Shown: positions 50,211 through 58,214 of the stretch, one piece after another
Layout: the number at the start of each line of letters is the position of its first letter
How positions within the stretch are numbered: the first letter of the stretch is position 1
From: an uncultured Prevotellaceae bacterium
GTDB taxonomy: Bacteria > Bacteroidota > Bacteroidia > Bacteroidales > Bacteroidaceae
Direction of reading: 5' to 3'
Assembly: GCA_946188395.1 (NCBI GenBank)
Contig: CAMHUU010000007.1
Span: 29,808-93,807, forward strand
DNA length: 64,000 bases
Position numbers and translations under genes: made by a program
The notes under the pieces: model-generated
The model's database searches: none
Seen by the model: the letters and a program-made list of their open reading frames with translations, nothing else
What the model was told of the DNA's origin: nothing

Positions 50211-52442
50211 TTATCGTATAAATAACAGCTCGCGGTATTTGGGCAGTGTCCAGAGGCCGTCCTCGACGATGAGTTCCAGCTTGTCGGTTTCCTGACGGAT
50301 GGCTTCCATCTTCGGGCAGACGGTGTCGTGATACTGGATGGCACGCTGGTGGATGTTCTCGATGCGATTGGCCACACGACGGGCTTCCGTCAGTTCCTCC
50401 ACCAGTTGCTCGATGCGCTCCGTACGCTCGGCAATCTCCTCGATGAGTTTCATGTTACGTGCCGATAGCTTGAGCGCCTGTCCCTCTGAAGAGAAGATGT
50501 CCTTCATGCCTTGCACGTTCTTGATGAGCTTTGACTGGTAGTGCGTAGCCACGGGGATGATGTGGTTCATGGCGAGGTCGCCCAGCACGCGGGCCTCAAT
50601 CTGCACCGTCTTTACATACATCTCCCATTTCACCTCGTTGCGGGCCTCCAGCTCCTTGCGGTTCATCACCTTCGTCGATTCGAACATACGGACACTCGAC
50701 TCGTCCAGATAATGCTCGAAGATGACGGGACACGACTTCTCGACGTCCAGTCCGCGGCGGGCAGCTTCCTTCACCCATTCCTCTGAATATCCGTTGCCGT
50801 CGAAGCGGATGGGCTTGCAGGCCTTGATGTCGTCGCGCAGCACGTCCAGAATGGCGTGGAACTTGGCGGTATGTCCGCTGTCCTCGTTAAACGAAGTCAG
50901 CACGCTGTACTCTGCAATCTTCTTGTCCACACGCTCCTTGAACGAGTTCAGCGCCTCTGCCATAGCGGCATTCAGGGCTATCATGGCACTGGCGCAGTTG
51001 ACGCTCGAACCAGGTGCACGGAACTCGAAGCGGTTACCCGTGAAGGCGAACGGACTGGTGCGGTTGCGGTCGGTATTGTCGACGATGAGGTCGGGAATCT
51101 GCGGAATGTCAATCTCCATGCCCTGCTTGCCTTTCAGGTTGAACAACTCGTTGGTCTCCGATTCCTCGATGTGGTTCAGCAATTCCGTCAGCTGTGTGCC
51201 CAGGAAACTGCTGATGATGGCTGGCGGTGCCTCGTTGCCACCCAGGCGGTGGGCGTTCGTGGCACTCATAATCGATGCCTTCAGCAGTCCGTTATGGCGG
51301 TGTACGGCCATCAGCGTCTCGACAATGAAGGTCACAAAGCGCAGGTTCTCTTCAGGTGTCTTGCCAGGAGCGTGTAGCAGTACGCCGTTGTCGGCACTCA
51401 GACTCCAGTTGTTGTGCTTACCGCTTCCGTTGATGCCGTCGAAGGGCTTTTCGTGCAGCAACACGCGGAAACCGTGGTTGCGGGCCACCTTCTTCATCAG
51501 CGACATCAGCAGCATGTTATGGTCAACGGCCAAGTTACATTCCTCGAAGATGGGCGCCAACTCAAACTGGTTCGGAGCCACCTCGTTATGGCGCGTCTTA
51601 CAGGGGATAGCCAGTTCCAAGGCCTGTATTTCCAGGTCTTTCATGAAGGCCTGTACGCGGTCGGGAATGGTGCCGAAGTAGTGGTCGTCCATCTGTTGGT
51701 TCTTGGCACTCTCGTGGCCCATCAGCGTACGGCCCGTCATCAGCAGGTCGGGGCGAGCCGAGTAGAGTCCCTCGTCAACCAGGAAATACTCCTGTTCCCA
51801 GCCCAGGTTCACCTGCACCTTCGTCACGTCATCGTAGAAGAACTGACAGACGTCCGTGGCGGCTTTGCCCACGGCATGCAGTGCGCGCAGCAGGGGAGCC
51901 TTGTAGTCCAGTGCCTCGCCGGTATAGGCGATGAATATGGTGGGGATACACAGTGTGTCGTCGATGATGAACACGGGACTCGTGGGGTCCCATGCCGAAT
52001 AGCCGCGGGCCTCGAAGGTGTTGCGGATGCCACCGTTGGGGAACGAGCTGGCGTCAGGTTCCTGCTGCACCAGCAGCTTACCCGAGAATTTCTCGATCAT
52101 GCCACCCTTGCCGTCGTGCTCAACGAAGGCGTCGTGCTTCTCGGCAGTACCCTCGGTCAGCGGCTGAAACCAGTGTGTATAGTGAGTCACGCCCATCTCC
52201 ATGGCCCATTTCTTCATGCCGTCGGCCACGGCGTCGGCAATGCTGCGGTCCAGACTGGCACCATTGTCCATCACGTCCACCATCTTGTCGTAGACGTCTT
52301 TGGGCAGATAACGGTACATCTTCTCCTTGTTGAAAACGTACTTGCCGAAATACTCCGAGGGACGCTCGCTGGGAACCTTCACCTCAACGGCTTTCTTCTT
52401 GAAGGCCTCTGCTACTACCTGAAATCTTAAATCGTTTGCCAT
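50211..52442 (-). CDS. glnN: glutamine synthetase type III
   Basis: 743 residues, type III length (types I and II are shorter). Characteristic stretches: VNLGWEQEYFLVDEGLYSAR, CKTRHNEVAPNQFELAPIF, LLHEKPFDGINGSGKHNNWS, SATNAHRLGGNEAPPAIISS and NRTSPFAFTGNRFEFRAPGS, including metal and glutamate ligands. It makes glutamine from glutamate, ammonia and ATP. It follows the N-carbamoylputrescine amidase gene by 23 bases, whose spacer is a TAAAAAGGTAAA-type microrepeat, and precedes the CE12 gene by 2 bases. Confidence 0.96.
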   Translation of the reverse strand: MANDLRFQVVAEAFKKKAVEVKVPSERPSEYFGKYVFNKEKMYRYLPKDVYDKMVDVMDNGASLDRSIADAVADGMKKWAMEMGVTHYTHWFQPLTEGTAEKHDAFVEHDGKGGMIEKFSGKLLVQQEPDASSFPNGGIRNTFEARGYSAWDPTSPVFIIDDTLCIPTIFIAYTGEALDYKAPLLRALHAVGKAATDVCQFFYDDVTKVQVNLGWEQEYFLVDEGLYSARPDLLMTGRTLMGHESAKNQQMDDHYFGTIPDRVQAFMKDLEIQALELAIPCKTRHNEVAPNQFELAPIFEECNLAVDHNMLLMSLMKKVARNHGFRVLLHEKPFDGINGSGKHNNWSLSADNGVLLHAPGKTPEENLRFVTFIVETLMAVHRHNGLLKASIMSATNAHRLGGNEAPPAIISSFLGTQLTELLNHIEESETNELFNLKGKQGMEIDIPQIPDLIVDNTDRNRTSPFAFTGNRFEFRAPGSSVNCASAMIALNAAMAEALNSFKERVDKKIAEYSVLTSFNEDSGHTAKFHAILDVLRDDIKACKPIRFDGNGYSEEWVKEAARRGLDVEKSCPVIFEHYLDESSVRMFESTKVMNRKELEARNEVKWEMYVKTVQIEARVLGDLAMNHIIPVATHYQSKLIKNVQGMKDIFSSEGQALKLSARNMKLIEEIAERTERIEQLVEELTEARRVANRIENIHQRAIQYHDTVCPKMEAIRQETDKLELIVEDGLWTLPKYRELLFIR

Positions 52443-52465
52443 ATATCTTTTTACCTTTTTATTAT

Positions 52466-53326
52466 TTACCTTTTATCAATGAATCTCTTGGTGATTTCAT
52501 CGTACGCTTCTATTCTCCTGTCGCGCAGGAAAGGCCACCAGCGGCGCACCTGTTCCGAGCGCTTCATGTCCACATCGATGACGGTTTCCGTCTCTTCTGT
52601 TTCCGATGCCTCGAAGAGCAGCTCGCCCTGCGGTCCGGCCACGAACGACGTTCCCCAGAACGGCACACCGTCTTCTTCGCCCACACGGTTCACCGTCACT
52701 ACCGGCAGTCCGTTCGCCACGGCATGTCCGCGCTGCACCGTCTGCCACGCCATGCGCTGGCGCTGTTGCTCGTCGGGCGTATCGTTGGGGTCGTAGCCAA
52801 TGGCGGTGGGGTATATCAGCAGCTCGGCACCAGCCAGCGCCATCAGCCGCGCAGCCTCGGGGTACCACTGGTCCCAGCATACCAACACACCCAGTCGTCC
52901 CACACTGGTGTCGATGGGTTTGAAGCCCAGGTCACCAGGGGTAAAATAGAATTTTTCGTAGTAGCCCGGATCGTCGGGGATGTGCATCTTGCGATACTTG
53001 CCGGCTATCGTACCATCCTTCTCCAGAACCACTGCCGTGTTGTGATACAGCCCCGTCGTGCGGCGTTCGAACAGCGAGGTTACTATCACCACGCCCAGTT
53101 CCTTGGCTAGCTGTCCGTAGAACGCTGTCGAAGGCCCGGGAATCGGTTCAGCCTGGTCGAACACGCTGACATCCTCCGTCTGACAGAAATATAGACCGTT
53201 GTGCAGTTCCTGCAGCACTACGAGTTCTGCGCCCTCGCGAGCCACTTTGCTAATCTTCTCCGCCAGCCGCTTTTGGTTGGCGTCGCGGTCTGCCGTATTG
53301 TGCTGTTGAATGATACCTATTTTCAT
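52466..53326 (-). CDS. aguB: N-carbamoylputrescine amidase
   Basis: 286 residues from ATG 53326 (MKIGIIQQHNTADRDANQKR). Nitrilase triad: Glu in LVVLQELHNGLYFCQ, Lys in GKYRKMHIPDDPGYYEKFYF, Cys in GVLVCWDQWYPEAARL. The AguB hallmark FWGTSFVAGPQGELL follows. It converts N-carbamoylputrescine to putrescine, carbon dioxide and ammonia, directly after the agmatine deiminase encoded upstream. It has its own promoter, and probably shares its mRNA with glnN, which could capture the released ammonia (inference). Confidence 0.95.
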   Translation of the reverse strand: MKIGIIQQHNTADRDANQKRLAEKISKVAREGAELVVLQELHNGLYFCQTEDVSVFDQAEPIPGPSTAFYGQLAKELGVVIVTSLFERRTTGLYHNTAVVLEKDGTIAGKYRKMHIPDDPGYYEKFYFTPGDLGFKPIDTSVGRLGVLVCWDQWYPEAARLMALAGAELLIYPTAIGYDPNDTPDEQQRQRMAWQTVQRGHAVANGLPVVTVNRVGEEDGVPFWGTSFVAGPQGELLFEASETEETETVIDVDMKRSEQVRRWWPFLRDRRIEAYDEITKRFIDKR

Positions 53327-53347
53327 TGCATTTTTACAATTTGGCTG

Positions 53348-53379
53348 CAAAATTACGCATTATTTCGCAAATACCCAAA
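53348..53379 (-). promoter_or_regulatory. promoter of aguB (-7 TAATTTTG, -33 TTTG)
   Basis: TAATTTTG at 53348-53355 and TTTG at 53376-53379 on the minus strand, 20 bases apart; ATG at 53326. Confidence 0.7.
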
Positions 53380-53402
53380 GTTTTTAGTGCAGAATCTTTA
53401 CA

Positions 53403-54428
53403 TTAGTAATACTGCATGGTGCAGCAATGGAGTGAGCCGTGCTGGCGGATGACGGGACGGCAGTCGATGCCGACAATGTCGCGGTCAGGGAATGCCTGGC
53501 CGATGATGTGCATGGCCTCGGCATCGAGGTCGGGCTGGTTGTAGGTGGGTACGAGGACGGCTCCGTTGATGACGAGGTAGTTGGCATAGGTAGCAGGCAG
53601 GCGGTCGGCCTCGTCGTAGATAGGGCGGGGGAGTGGCAGGCGGAGCAGCCGGTAGGGGCGCCCGTCGATGGTGCGTAGAGCTTGCAGCTCTTTTTCCATT
53701 TCGAGGAGGTCGTGATGGTCGTCGTCGGCCCCTATATATAATAAGGTGTCGTCGGGACAGATGCGCACGAGTGTGTCGATGTGTCCGTCGGTGTCGTCGC
53801 CGATGAGTGATCCGTGGTGTAACCAGACGATGCGCTCGGAACCGAGCCACTGTTTGAGTCGGTCTTCTATTTCCTGTTGGGTGAGTGGTTGGTTGCGATG
53901 GGGCGCCAGCAGACAGCAGGCGGTGGTGAAGATGGTGCCGCGCCCGTCGCTTTCGATGGAGCCGCCTTCGAGCACGAAATCCAAATGGTCTTCGTATTCG
54001 CCTTTCACGATTCCCTGGTCGTAGAGGTGGCGGTTGATCTGGTTGTCGAGCGCTGCCTCGAATTTTTCGCCCCAGCCGTTGAAGCAGAAGTCGAGGAGGA
54101 GTTTAGTGGTGAGTGGTGAGGGGTGAGAGGTGAGAGATGTGTCTGAGCTGGTTTCCTCGACGGTAATGAAGCCGTGGTCGCGTGCCCAGGTGTCGTTGGT
54201 AGTAAGAGGTAAGAGGTGAGGGGTAAGTGGTGAGAGATGGGGGATGAGGTCGTCGGGGGCGACGATGACGAGGTCTTCGCGCTTGAGGATTTCACGGGCG
54301 ATGGATTCGTAAACGGCGGTGATTTCGGGCAGGATGGGTGCCCAGTCGGTGTCTTTGTGGGGCCACGTGAGCTGAATGTAACTCTGATGTTCCCACTCTG
54401 CAAGCATGCGTCTGTTTCTTTCTTTCAT
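53403..54428 (-). CDS. aguA: agmatine deiminase
   Basis: 341 residues from ATG 54428; ATG 54407 (MLAEWEHQSYIQLTWPHKDT) is a possible alternative. Motifs: NDTWARDHGFI, DFVLEGGSIESDGRG, DTDGHIDTLVRI and GSLHCCTMQ with the catalytic Cys. It turns agmatine into N-carbamoylputrescine and ammonia. Two extra CT-repeat-encoded peptides flank the conserved NDTWARDHG block: [14 protein letters not shown] (about 64-77) and SLTSHPSPLTT (about 98-109). All catalytic residues I can place are present, so the enzyme may still work. It has its own promoter, divergent from the EEP gene. Confidence 0.93.
   Translation of the reverse strand: MKERNRRMLAEWEHQSYIQLTWPHKDTDWAPILPEITAVYESIAREILKREDLVIVAPDDLIPHLSPLTPHLLPLTTNDTWARDHGFITVEETSSDTSLTSHPSPLTTKLLLDFCFNGWGEKFEAALDNQINRHLYDQGIVKGEYEDHLDFVLEGGSIESDGRGTIFTTACCLLAPHRNQPLTQQEIEDRLKQWLGSERIVWLHHGSLIGDDTDGHIDTLVRICPDDTLLYIGADDDHHDLLEMEKELQALRTIDGRPYRLLRLPLPRPIYDEADRLPATYANYLVINGAVLVPTYNQPDLDAEAMHIIGQAFPDRDIVGIDCRPVIRQHGSLHCCTMQYY
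54098..54137. repeat. in-frame GGTGAGAGGTGAG-type tract in aguA, copy 1
   Basis: Plus-strand units GTGGTGAGTG, GTGAGGGGTGAG and AGGTGAGAGATG; the coding strand reads SLTSHPSPLTT. Confidence 0.65.
54198..54243. repeat. in-frame GGTGAGAGGTGAG-type tract in aguA, copy 2
   Basis: Plus-strand units GTAAGAGGTAAGAGGTGAGG and GGTAAGTGGTGAGAGATG in the same orientation as copy 1, about 60 bases away; the coding strand reads [15 protein letters not shown]. Confidence 0.65.
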
Positions 54429-54451
54429 ACGTCTCTTTGTCGATTTGCCGA

Positions 54452-54482
54452 CAAAGGTAATGAAAATCGAGTGAAATACAAA
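54452..54482 (-). promoter_or_regulatory. promoter of aguA (-7 TACCTTTG, -33 TTTG)
   Basis: TACCTTTG at 54452-54459 and TTTG at 54479-54482 on the minus strand, 19 bases apart. Confidence 0.75.
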
Positions 54483-54527
54483 GAAAAATCCTTTTTCTTT
54501 TATTTCCAAAAAAAAGATTTATTTCTT

Positions 54528-54558
54528 TTTGTTATCTGCTAAAATAATCGTATCTTTG
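54528..54558 (+). promoter_or_regulatory. promoter of the EEP gene (-33 TTTG, -7 TATCTTTG)
   Basis: TTTG at 54528-54531 and TATCTTTG at 54551-54558, 19 bases apart; ATG at 54587. It may drive the run up to 61713, since no other box was found inside. Confidence 0.75.
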
Positions 54559-54586
54559 CAAGGTGAAAATATATGTAAATGTTAAT

Positions 54587-55735
54587 ATGATGAAAATACG
54601 CCAATTTTTTGCTTTAGCGTTGTCGATAGGTATTGCTGCCACCGCAACGGCACAGCAGCAGGAGCAGTTCAGCATTGTCACGCTGAATGTAGACGGGCTG
54701 CCACAGAAGATATGGTTTGCCAACGTGAACGCCGAGGGTCCCGGCAGTGCAGGGAGTGTCCGCATCGGACAGTATTTGCTGAAGAAGGGCTACGACCTGA
54801 TTTTCGTTCAGGAAGACTTCAACTACCACGAAGAGCTGACGATTCTCCTGGAGGAAGACTACCGGTTTGACACGTGGAGTGGCGATGTGGGCGTGGACGG
54901 TCATAAGATTGACCTCCTGCATTTGCAGAACCACCGCTTCGAGTGCGACGGATTGGGTGCTTTCTGGAAGAACGCCATCAGCGTGACCGACACAGAGCGT
55001 ACGGCGTGGGAGAAATCGTTCGGTAAGTTCAGCCACGCTGCCGACGAGATGGTGACCAAGGGCTACCGCCGCTATGACGTGACGCTGCCCGGTGGCACGC
55101 TGCTGACGGTGTATAACATGCACATGGATGCCAGTAGCGAGATAGACGAGATAGAGGGCAAGGACGGTCCTGACCGCGAGGCCCGCCTGTCGGAATGGCT
55201 GCAGCTGAAGGACGACATCCTGACGCGTCTGGGCAGCCACCCTGTCATTGTGGTGGGCGACCTGAACAGCTACTACAGCCGTGACCAGATTAAGGCGCAG
55301 TTTATTGACGCCATTGAGAGCACGGGCCGAGGCACGGTGAAGGACGTGTGGGTGGAGCTGGAGAAGAACGGCGCTTACCCTGCACCGGTTGACGGCGTCG
55401 TCTGTACGGACGACCCTGCCAACATTCTGGACGGCGAGACGCTCGACAAAATCATCTACATCAATCCTACAACCGGCACGAAGATTCAGGCGGTGAGCTT
55501 CAGTCTCGACCAGGAGGGCTATAAGCACGACGGCAAGATGATGGGCGACCACTATCCGCTGGCAGCGACCTTCATCGTAGGCGACCGCAAGGATACTGGC
55601 ATCGAAACCGTTCAAAGTTTAAAGGAAGAAGTTCCTAGTTACTACAACCTGAACGGCCAGCGCATCGGACAGCCTGCCAAGGGCGTGACTATCGAGGTTA
55701 ACGGAAAGAGCATACGTAAACATATTATTAAATAA
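54587..55735 (+). CDS. exported endonuclease/exonuclease/phosphatase-family protein
   Basis: 382 residues from ATG 54587 (MMKIRQFFALALSIGIAA), signal peptide ending near TATAQ. EEP motifs: FSIVTLNVDGLP, DLIFVQEDFNYHEEL (Glu), VYNMHMDAS, VIVVGDLNSYYSRDQ (Asp/Asn) and MMGDHYPLAATF (Asp-His). It could be a nuclease or a sphingomyelinase-like phosphodiesterase. The last 30 residues (YYNLNGQRIGQPAKGVTIEV) are the short C-terminal motif common on exported Prevotella proteins. A GTG at 54563 is rejected because it falls right after the -7 box. 9 bases before the next gene. Confidence 0.82.
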   Translation: MMKIRQFFALALSIGIAATATAQQQEQFSIVTLNVDGLPQKIWFANVNAEGPGSAGSVRIGQYLLKKGYDLIFVQEDFNYHEELTILLEEDYRFDTWSGDVGVDGHKIDLLHLQNHRFECDGLGAFWKNAISVTDTERTAWEKSFGKFSHAADEMVTKGYRRYDVTLPGGTLLTVYNMHMDASSEIDEIEGKDGPDREARLSEWLQLKDDILTRLGSHPVIVVGDLNSYYSRDQIKAQFIDAIESTGRGTVKDVWVELEKNGAYPAPVDGVVCTDDPANILDGETLDKIIYINPTTGTKIQAVSFSLDQEGYKHDGKMMGDHYPLAATFIVGDRKDTGIETVQSLKEEVPSYYNLNGQRIGQPAKGVTIEVNGKSIRKHIIK

Positions 55736-55744
55736 GTCGCTATC

Positions 55745-57463
55745 ATGATGAAAAAGAATATACTTACATGGCTGGCATTCGTTGCAGCAGTTGTGACGGC
55801 CAGCGCACAGGATATTACCTATAAGATTACCTACGATAACGACACGACCATCAAGACCAAGGTGGGCGGAGTGGCTCTGTCGTCGCGCGAGGTGCGTCGC
55901 ATCATCTACGAATATCCTTCGAAGGATGTCGACGGCAAGGAGGTCACCATCAGTGCGGTGATGATGGTTCCCAAGAACATCATCGACGGCACGCCCTGCG
56001 ACGGCATCATGCTGTTCAACCGTGCCACCTTGGGTTCGCCGGACGATTGCCCCACAATGGGTGGCAATGAATTGCTCAACGGGTTGATAGCCAATCCCCT
56101 GAAGCCTAACTACATCCTGGTGATGAGCGACTTCATCGGTTATGGTGCATCCATCGACCACCCCTCGTTCTATCACAGCGGCGACGTGAATGCACGTAAC
56201 TCGCTCGACGGTCTGTTGGCAGCACGCCAGATACTTACCGACCAGCAGTTGCCACAGGGCAAGTATCTGTTTAACCTGGGATACTCACAGGGCGGCTCGG
56301 AAAGTCTCTATGCGGCCCGGTTGCGCGACATGGAGTACAAGGATAAAGGCGTGACATTCACCAAGACCTTTTCCGGCGGTGGTCCTACCGACTATGTCGT
56401 GGCCTATAAGGAGTATGTGAAGAAGGACTGGTGTGAGGACTGCAAGGACGTCGTCATGATGATGATTTCGTGTGTAGAGAACTGTCACATGAACATCGAC
56501 TACAAAGACCTGTTCAAGGAGCCGCTGGCATCGGGAGCCAAGGAGTATGTGAAGACGAAGAAGAAGTCGACACTCAGCGACTACGGCGTCAGCATGGAGG
56601 ACTCGCTGCACAACCTCATACAACCTGCCTATATGGACCTGAACAGCGACGAGGCGAAGGCTTTCATGGATGCTTTGGAGAAGATTAACCTGATGAACGG
56701 TTGGGAGCCCGACCCCACGCAGAACTACTTCATCGCCCACAGCCGTCATGACAACTATGTGCCCGTGCAGTGCGTACGTGCCATCATTCCCTGGATGAAG
56801 AAAAGGGGTTTCAAACAGAGCATCGTTCCTGGCAAGACCAATTTGCAGACCAATATGCTGATGTTCAAGCTGGACCATACCAAGGCTGCCATCGTGTGGC
56901 TGATACAAACCGTTGCCGCCATACAGTTCTGGCCCGTCGTGTACTATGAGGGCGAGCAGAACCGATACTATCATGATGTGGTACACGACCTGAACCTGAT
57001 GAAGGTCATCAAGTATCTGGAAAGCTGGGGTATCGACCTGCGCAAGATGATTCAGCAGTCGTCTAGTGCACCTGCAATAGAGGCCGCCTTCGCCGAAGTC
57101 ATTGCCGATGGTACACTGGATCCCGAGGGCAGCGTCCGCCAGCTGCAAACATTGAGAAGAGCAGACTTCTTCGACGTTCTCAACCAGATTAGCGATGTGC
57201 TGGCCAAACTCGACCTGACGATTGAGGACGTGTTCCAAATGCTCGACGATTCAGGAATCACCGTTGTCGACATCGCACAGGTCTACGCCTATCTGACCAC
57301 CAAACCCGCTAGTGACACGGAGGAGGCCGCACCATCGCTTGTTCCCTTCACCGAACAAGTCGAGGCTCCCATCTACCTGCTGCGCCTCTACGAGCAGACA
57401 CTGGCCAACTGGTTCCTGCTGGGCGGCATGGATGTGGAATATGAAAAGTGGGGCTGGTCATGA
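55745..57463 (+). CDS. exported alpha/beta hydrolase (secretory lipase-like)
   Basis: 572 residues, signal peptide (ILTWLAFVAAVVTASAQ). The nucleophile elbow is GYSQGG, Ser near residue 180, preceded by YILVMSDFIGYGASIDHPSF, as in LIP-type secretory lipases; a later YFIAHSRHDNYVPVQC supplies the Asp, and the catalytic His is less clear. After about 410 comes a helical extension (VIADGTLDPEGSVRQLQTLR) I do not recognise. Substrate unknown. Its TGA overlaps the ATG of the short ABC ATPase gene. Confidence 0.75.
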   Translation: MMKKNILTWLAFVAAVVTASAQDITYKITYDNDTTIKTKVGGVALSSREVRRIIYEYPSKDVDGKEVTISAVMMVPKNIIDGTPCDGIMLFNRATLGSPDDCPTMGGNELLNGLIANPLKPNYILVMSDFIGYGASIDHPSFYHSGDVNARNSLDGLLAARQILTDQQLPQGKYLFNLGYSQGGSESLYAARLRDMEYKDKGVTFTKTFSGGGPTDYVVAYKEYVKKDWCEDCKDVVMMMISCVENCHMNIDYKDLFKEPLASGAKEYVKTKKKSTLSDYGVSMEDSLHNLIQPAYMDLNSDEAKAFMDALEKINLMNGWEPDPTQNYFIAHSRHDNYVPVQCVRAIIPWMKKRGFKQSIVPGKTNLQTNMLMFKLDHTKAAIVWLIQTVAAIQFWPVVYYEGEQNRYYHDVVHDLNLMKVIKYLESWGIDLRKMIQQSSSAPAIEAAFAEVIADGTLDPEGSVRQLQTLRRADFFDVLNQISDVLAKLDLTIEDVFQMLDDSGITVVDIAQVYAYLTTKPASDTEEAAPSLVPFTEQVEAPIYLLRLYEQTLANWFLLGGMDVEYEKWGWS

Positions 57464-57924
57464 TTGTTGAACTCCACAACGTGACAATAGGCCAGCAGAT
57501 TTGCGGATTGTCGATGACTGCGGGTGACGGTAGGCTGATAAGCATCTCGGGACAGAAGGGTTCGGGGAAGACGACGCTGCTGAGGACCCTGCTGGGTTTC
57601 CTGCCCGTGGACGGCGGTCACATCAGCATCGACGGTGAACTGCTGACGCCGCGTTCGGCGCCCTATTTCCGTAAGCGGATGGCCTACGTGCCCCAACAGT
57701 TGGTGGTGCCCGATGACTATCACGAGGTGCCGACGGACTACCTGTCGCTGTTGAAATGCGCTGTGGAGTCGGGCAAGATGCTGCTGCTGGTGGACGAGCC
57801 GTCGGAGGCACTGAGTGCAGCGGAGAAGGACGAGGCGGACCGGCTGTTGCACGAGGTTGTCCAACGCGGTGCTATCGTGCTGGCGGTGAATGCAAGAAAT
57901 GCTGATAACACGGTAGAATTATGA
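57460..57924 (+). CDS. short ABC-type ATPase lacking the signature motif
   Basis: 154 residues from ATG 57460 (MIVELHNVTIGQQICGLSMT). Walker A GQKGSGKTTLLRTLLG, a Q-loop-like YVPQQLVV, and Walker B LLLVDEPSEAL are present, but the helical subdomain and the LSGGQ signature between Q-loop and Walker B are missing; only about 30 residues link them. A signature-less NBD cannot form the usual composite ATP site. It overlaps both neighbours as ATGA, so it is expressed as part of the operon. It may be a degenerate or specialised ATPase paired with the small membrane protein downstream. Confidence 0.75.
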   Translation: MIVELHNVTIGQQICGLSMTAGDGRLISISGQKGSGKTTLLRTLLGFLPVDGGHISIDGELLTPRSAPYFRKRMAYVPQQLVVPDDYHEVPTDYLSLLKCAVESGKMLLLVDEPSEALSAAEKDEADRLLHEVVQRGAIVLAVNARNADNTVEL

Positions 57925-58190
57925 AGACGACGTATCTGATACTGGTGCTGATCCTGGTGGCGTGGAAAGGCTATCATGCTTGGCTGCGCGGAAGGAATGC
58001 CTACCGCAAGGACGTGGAGCAATACCGTACGCTGCGCGAATACCTGCTGGGCAATGGTGCCACGGAGGCTGAAGCTCGCAGCCCCTTTGTAAAGCGTGCC
58101 CTACGCAGAGCCCTGCTGCCGCTGATGAAGCAGTGGCGATTGTGGGCTGGCGTGGTCGTCGTCGGTATTTTAATATGGATTATTTTTTAA
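57921..58190 (+). CDS. small membrane protein of unknown function
   Basis: 89 residues with an N-terminal hydrophobic helix (TYLILVLILVAWKGYHAWL), a central basic helical part (RNAYRKDVEQYRTLREYLLG) and a C-terminal hydrophobic helix (LWAGVVVVGILIWIIF). No family recognised. ATG overlaps the stop of the short ABC ATPase gene (ATGA) and nrdD starts 24 bases later. Coupling suggests it works with the ATPase; this is inference. Confidence 0.7.
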   Translation: MKTTYLILVLILVAWKGYHAWLRGRNAYRKDVEQYRTLREYLLGNGATEAEARSPFVKRALRRALLPLMKQWRLWAGVVVVGILIWIIF

Positions 58191-58214
58191 CTTAAAACAA
58201 TACACACAACGAAT

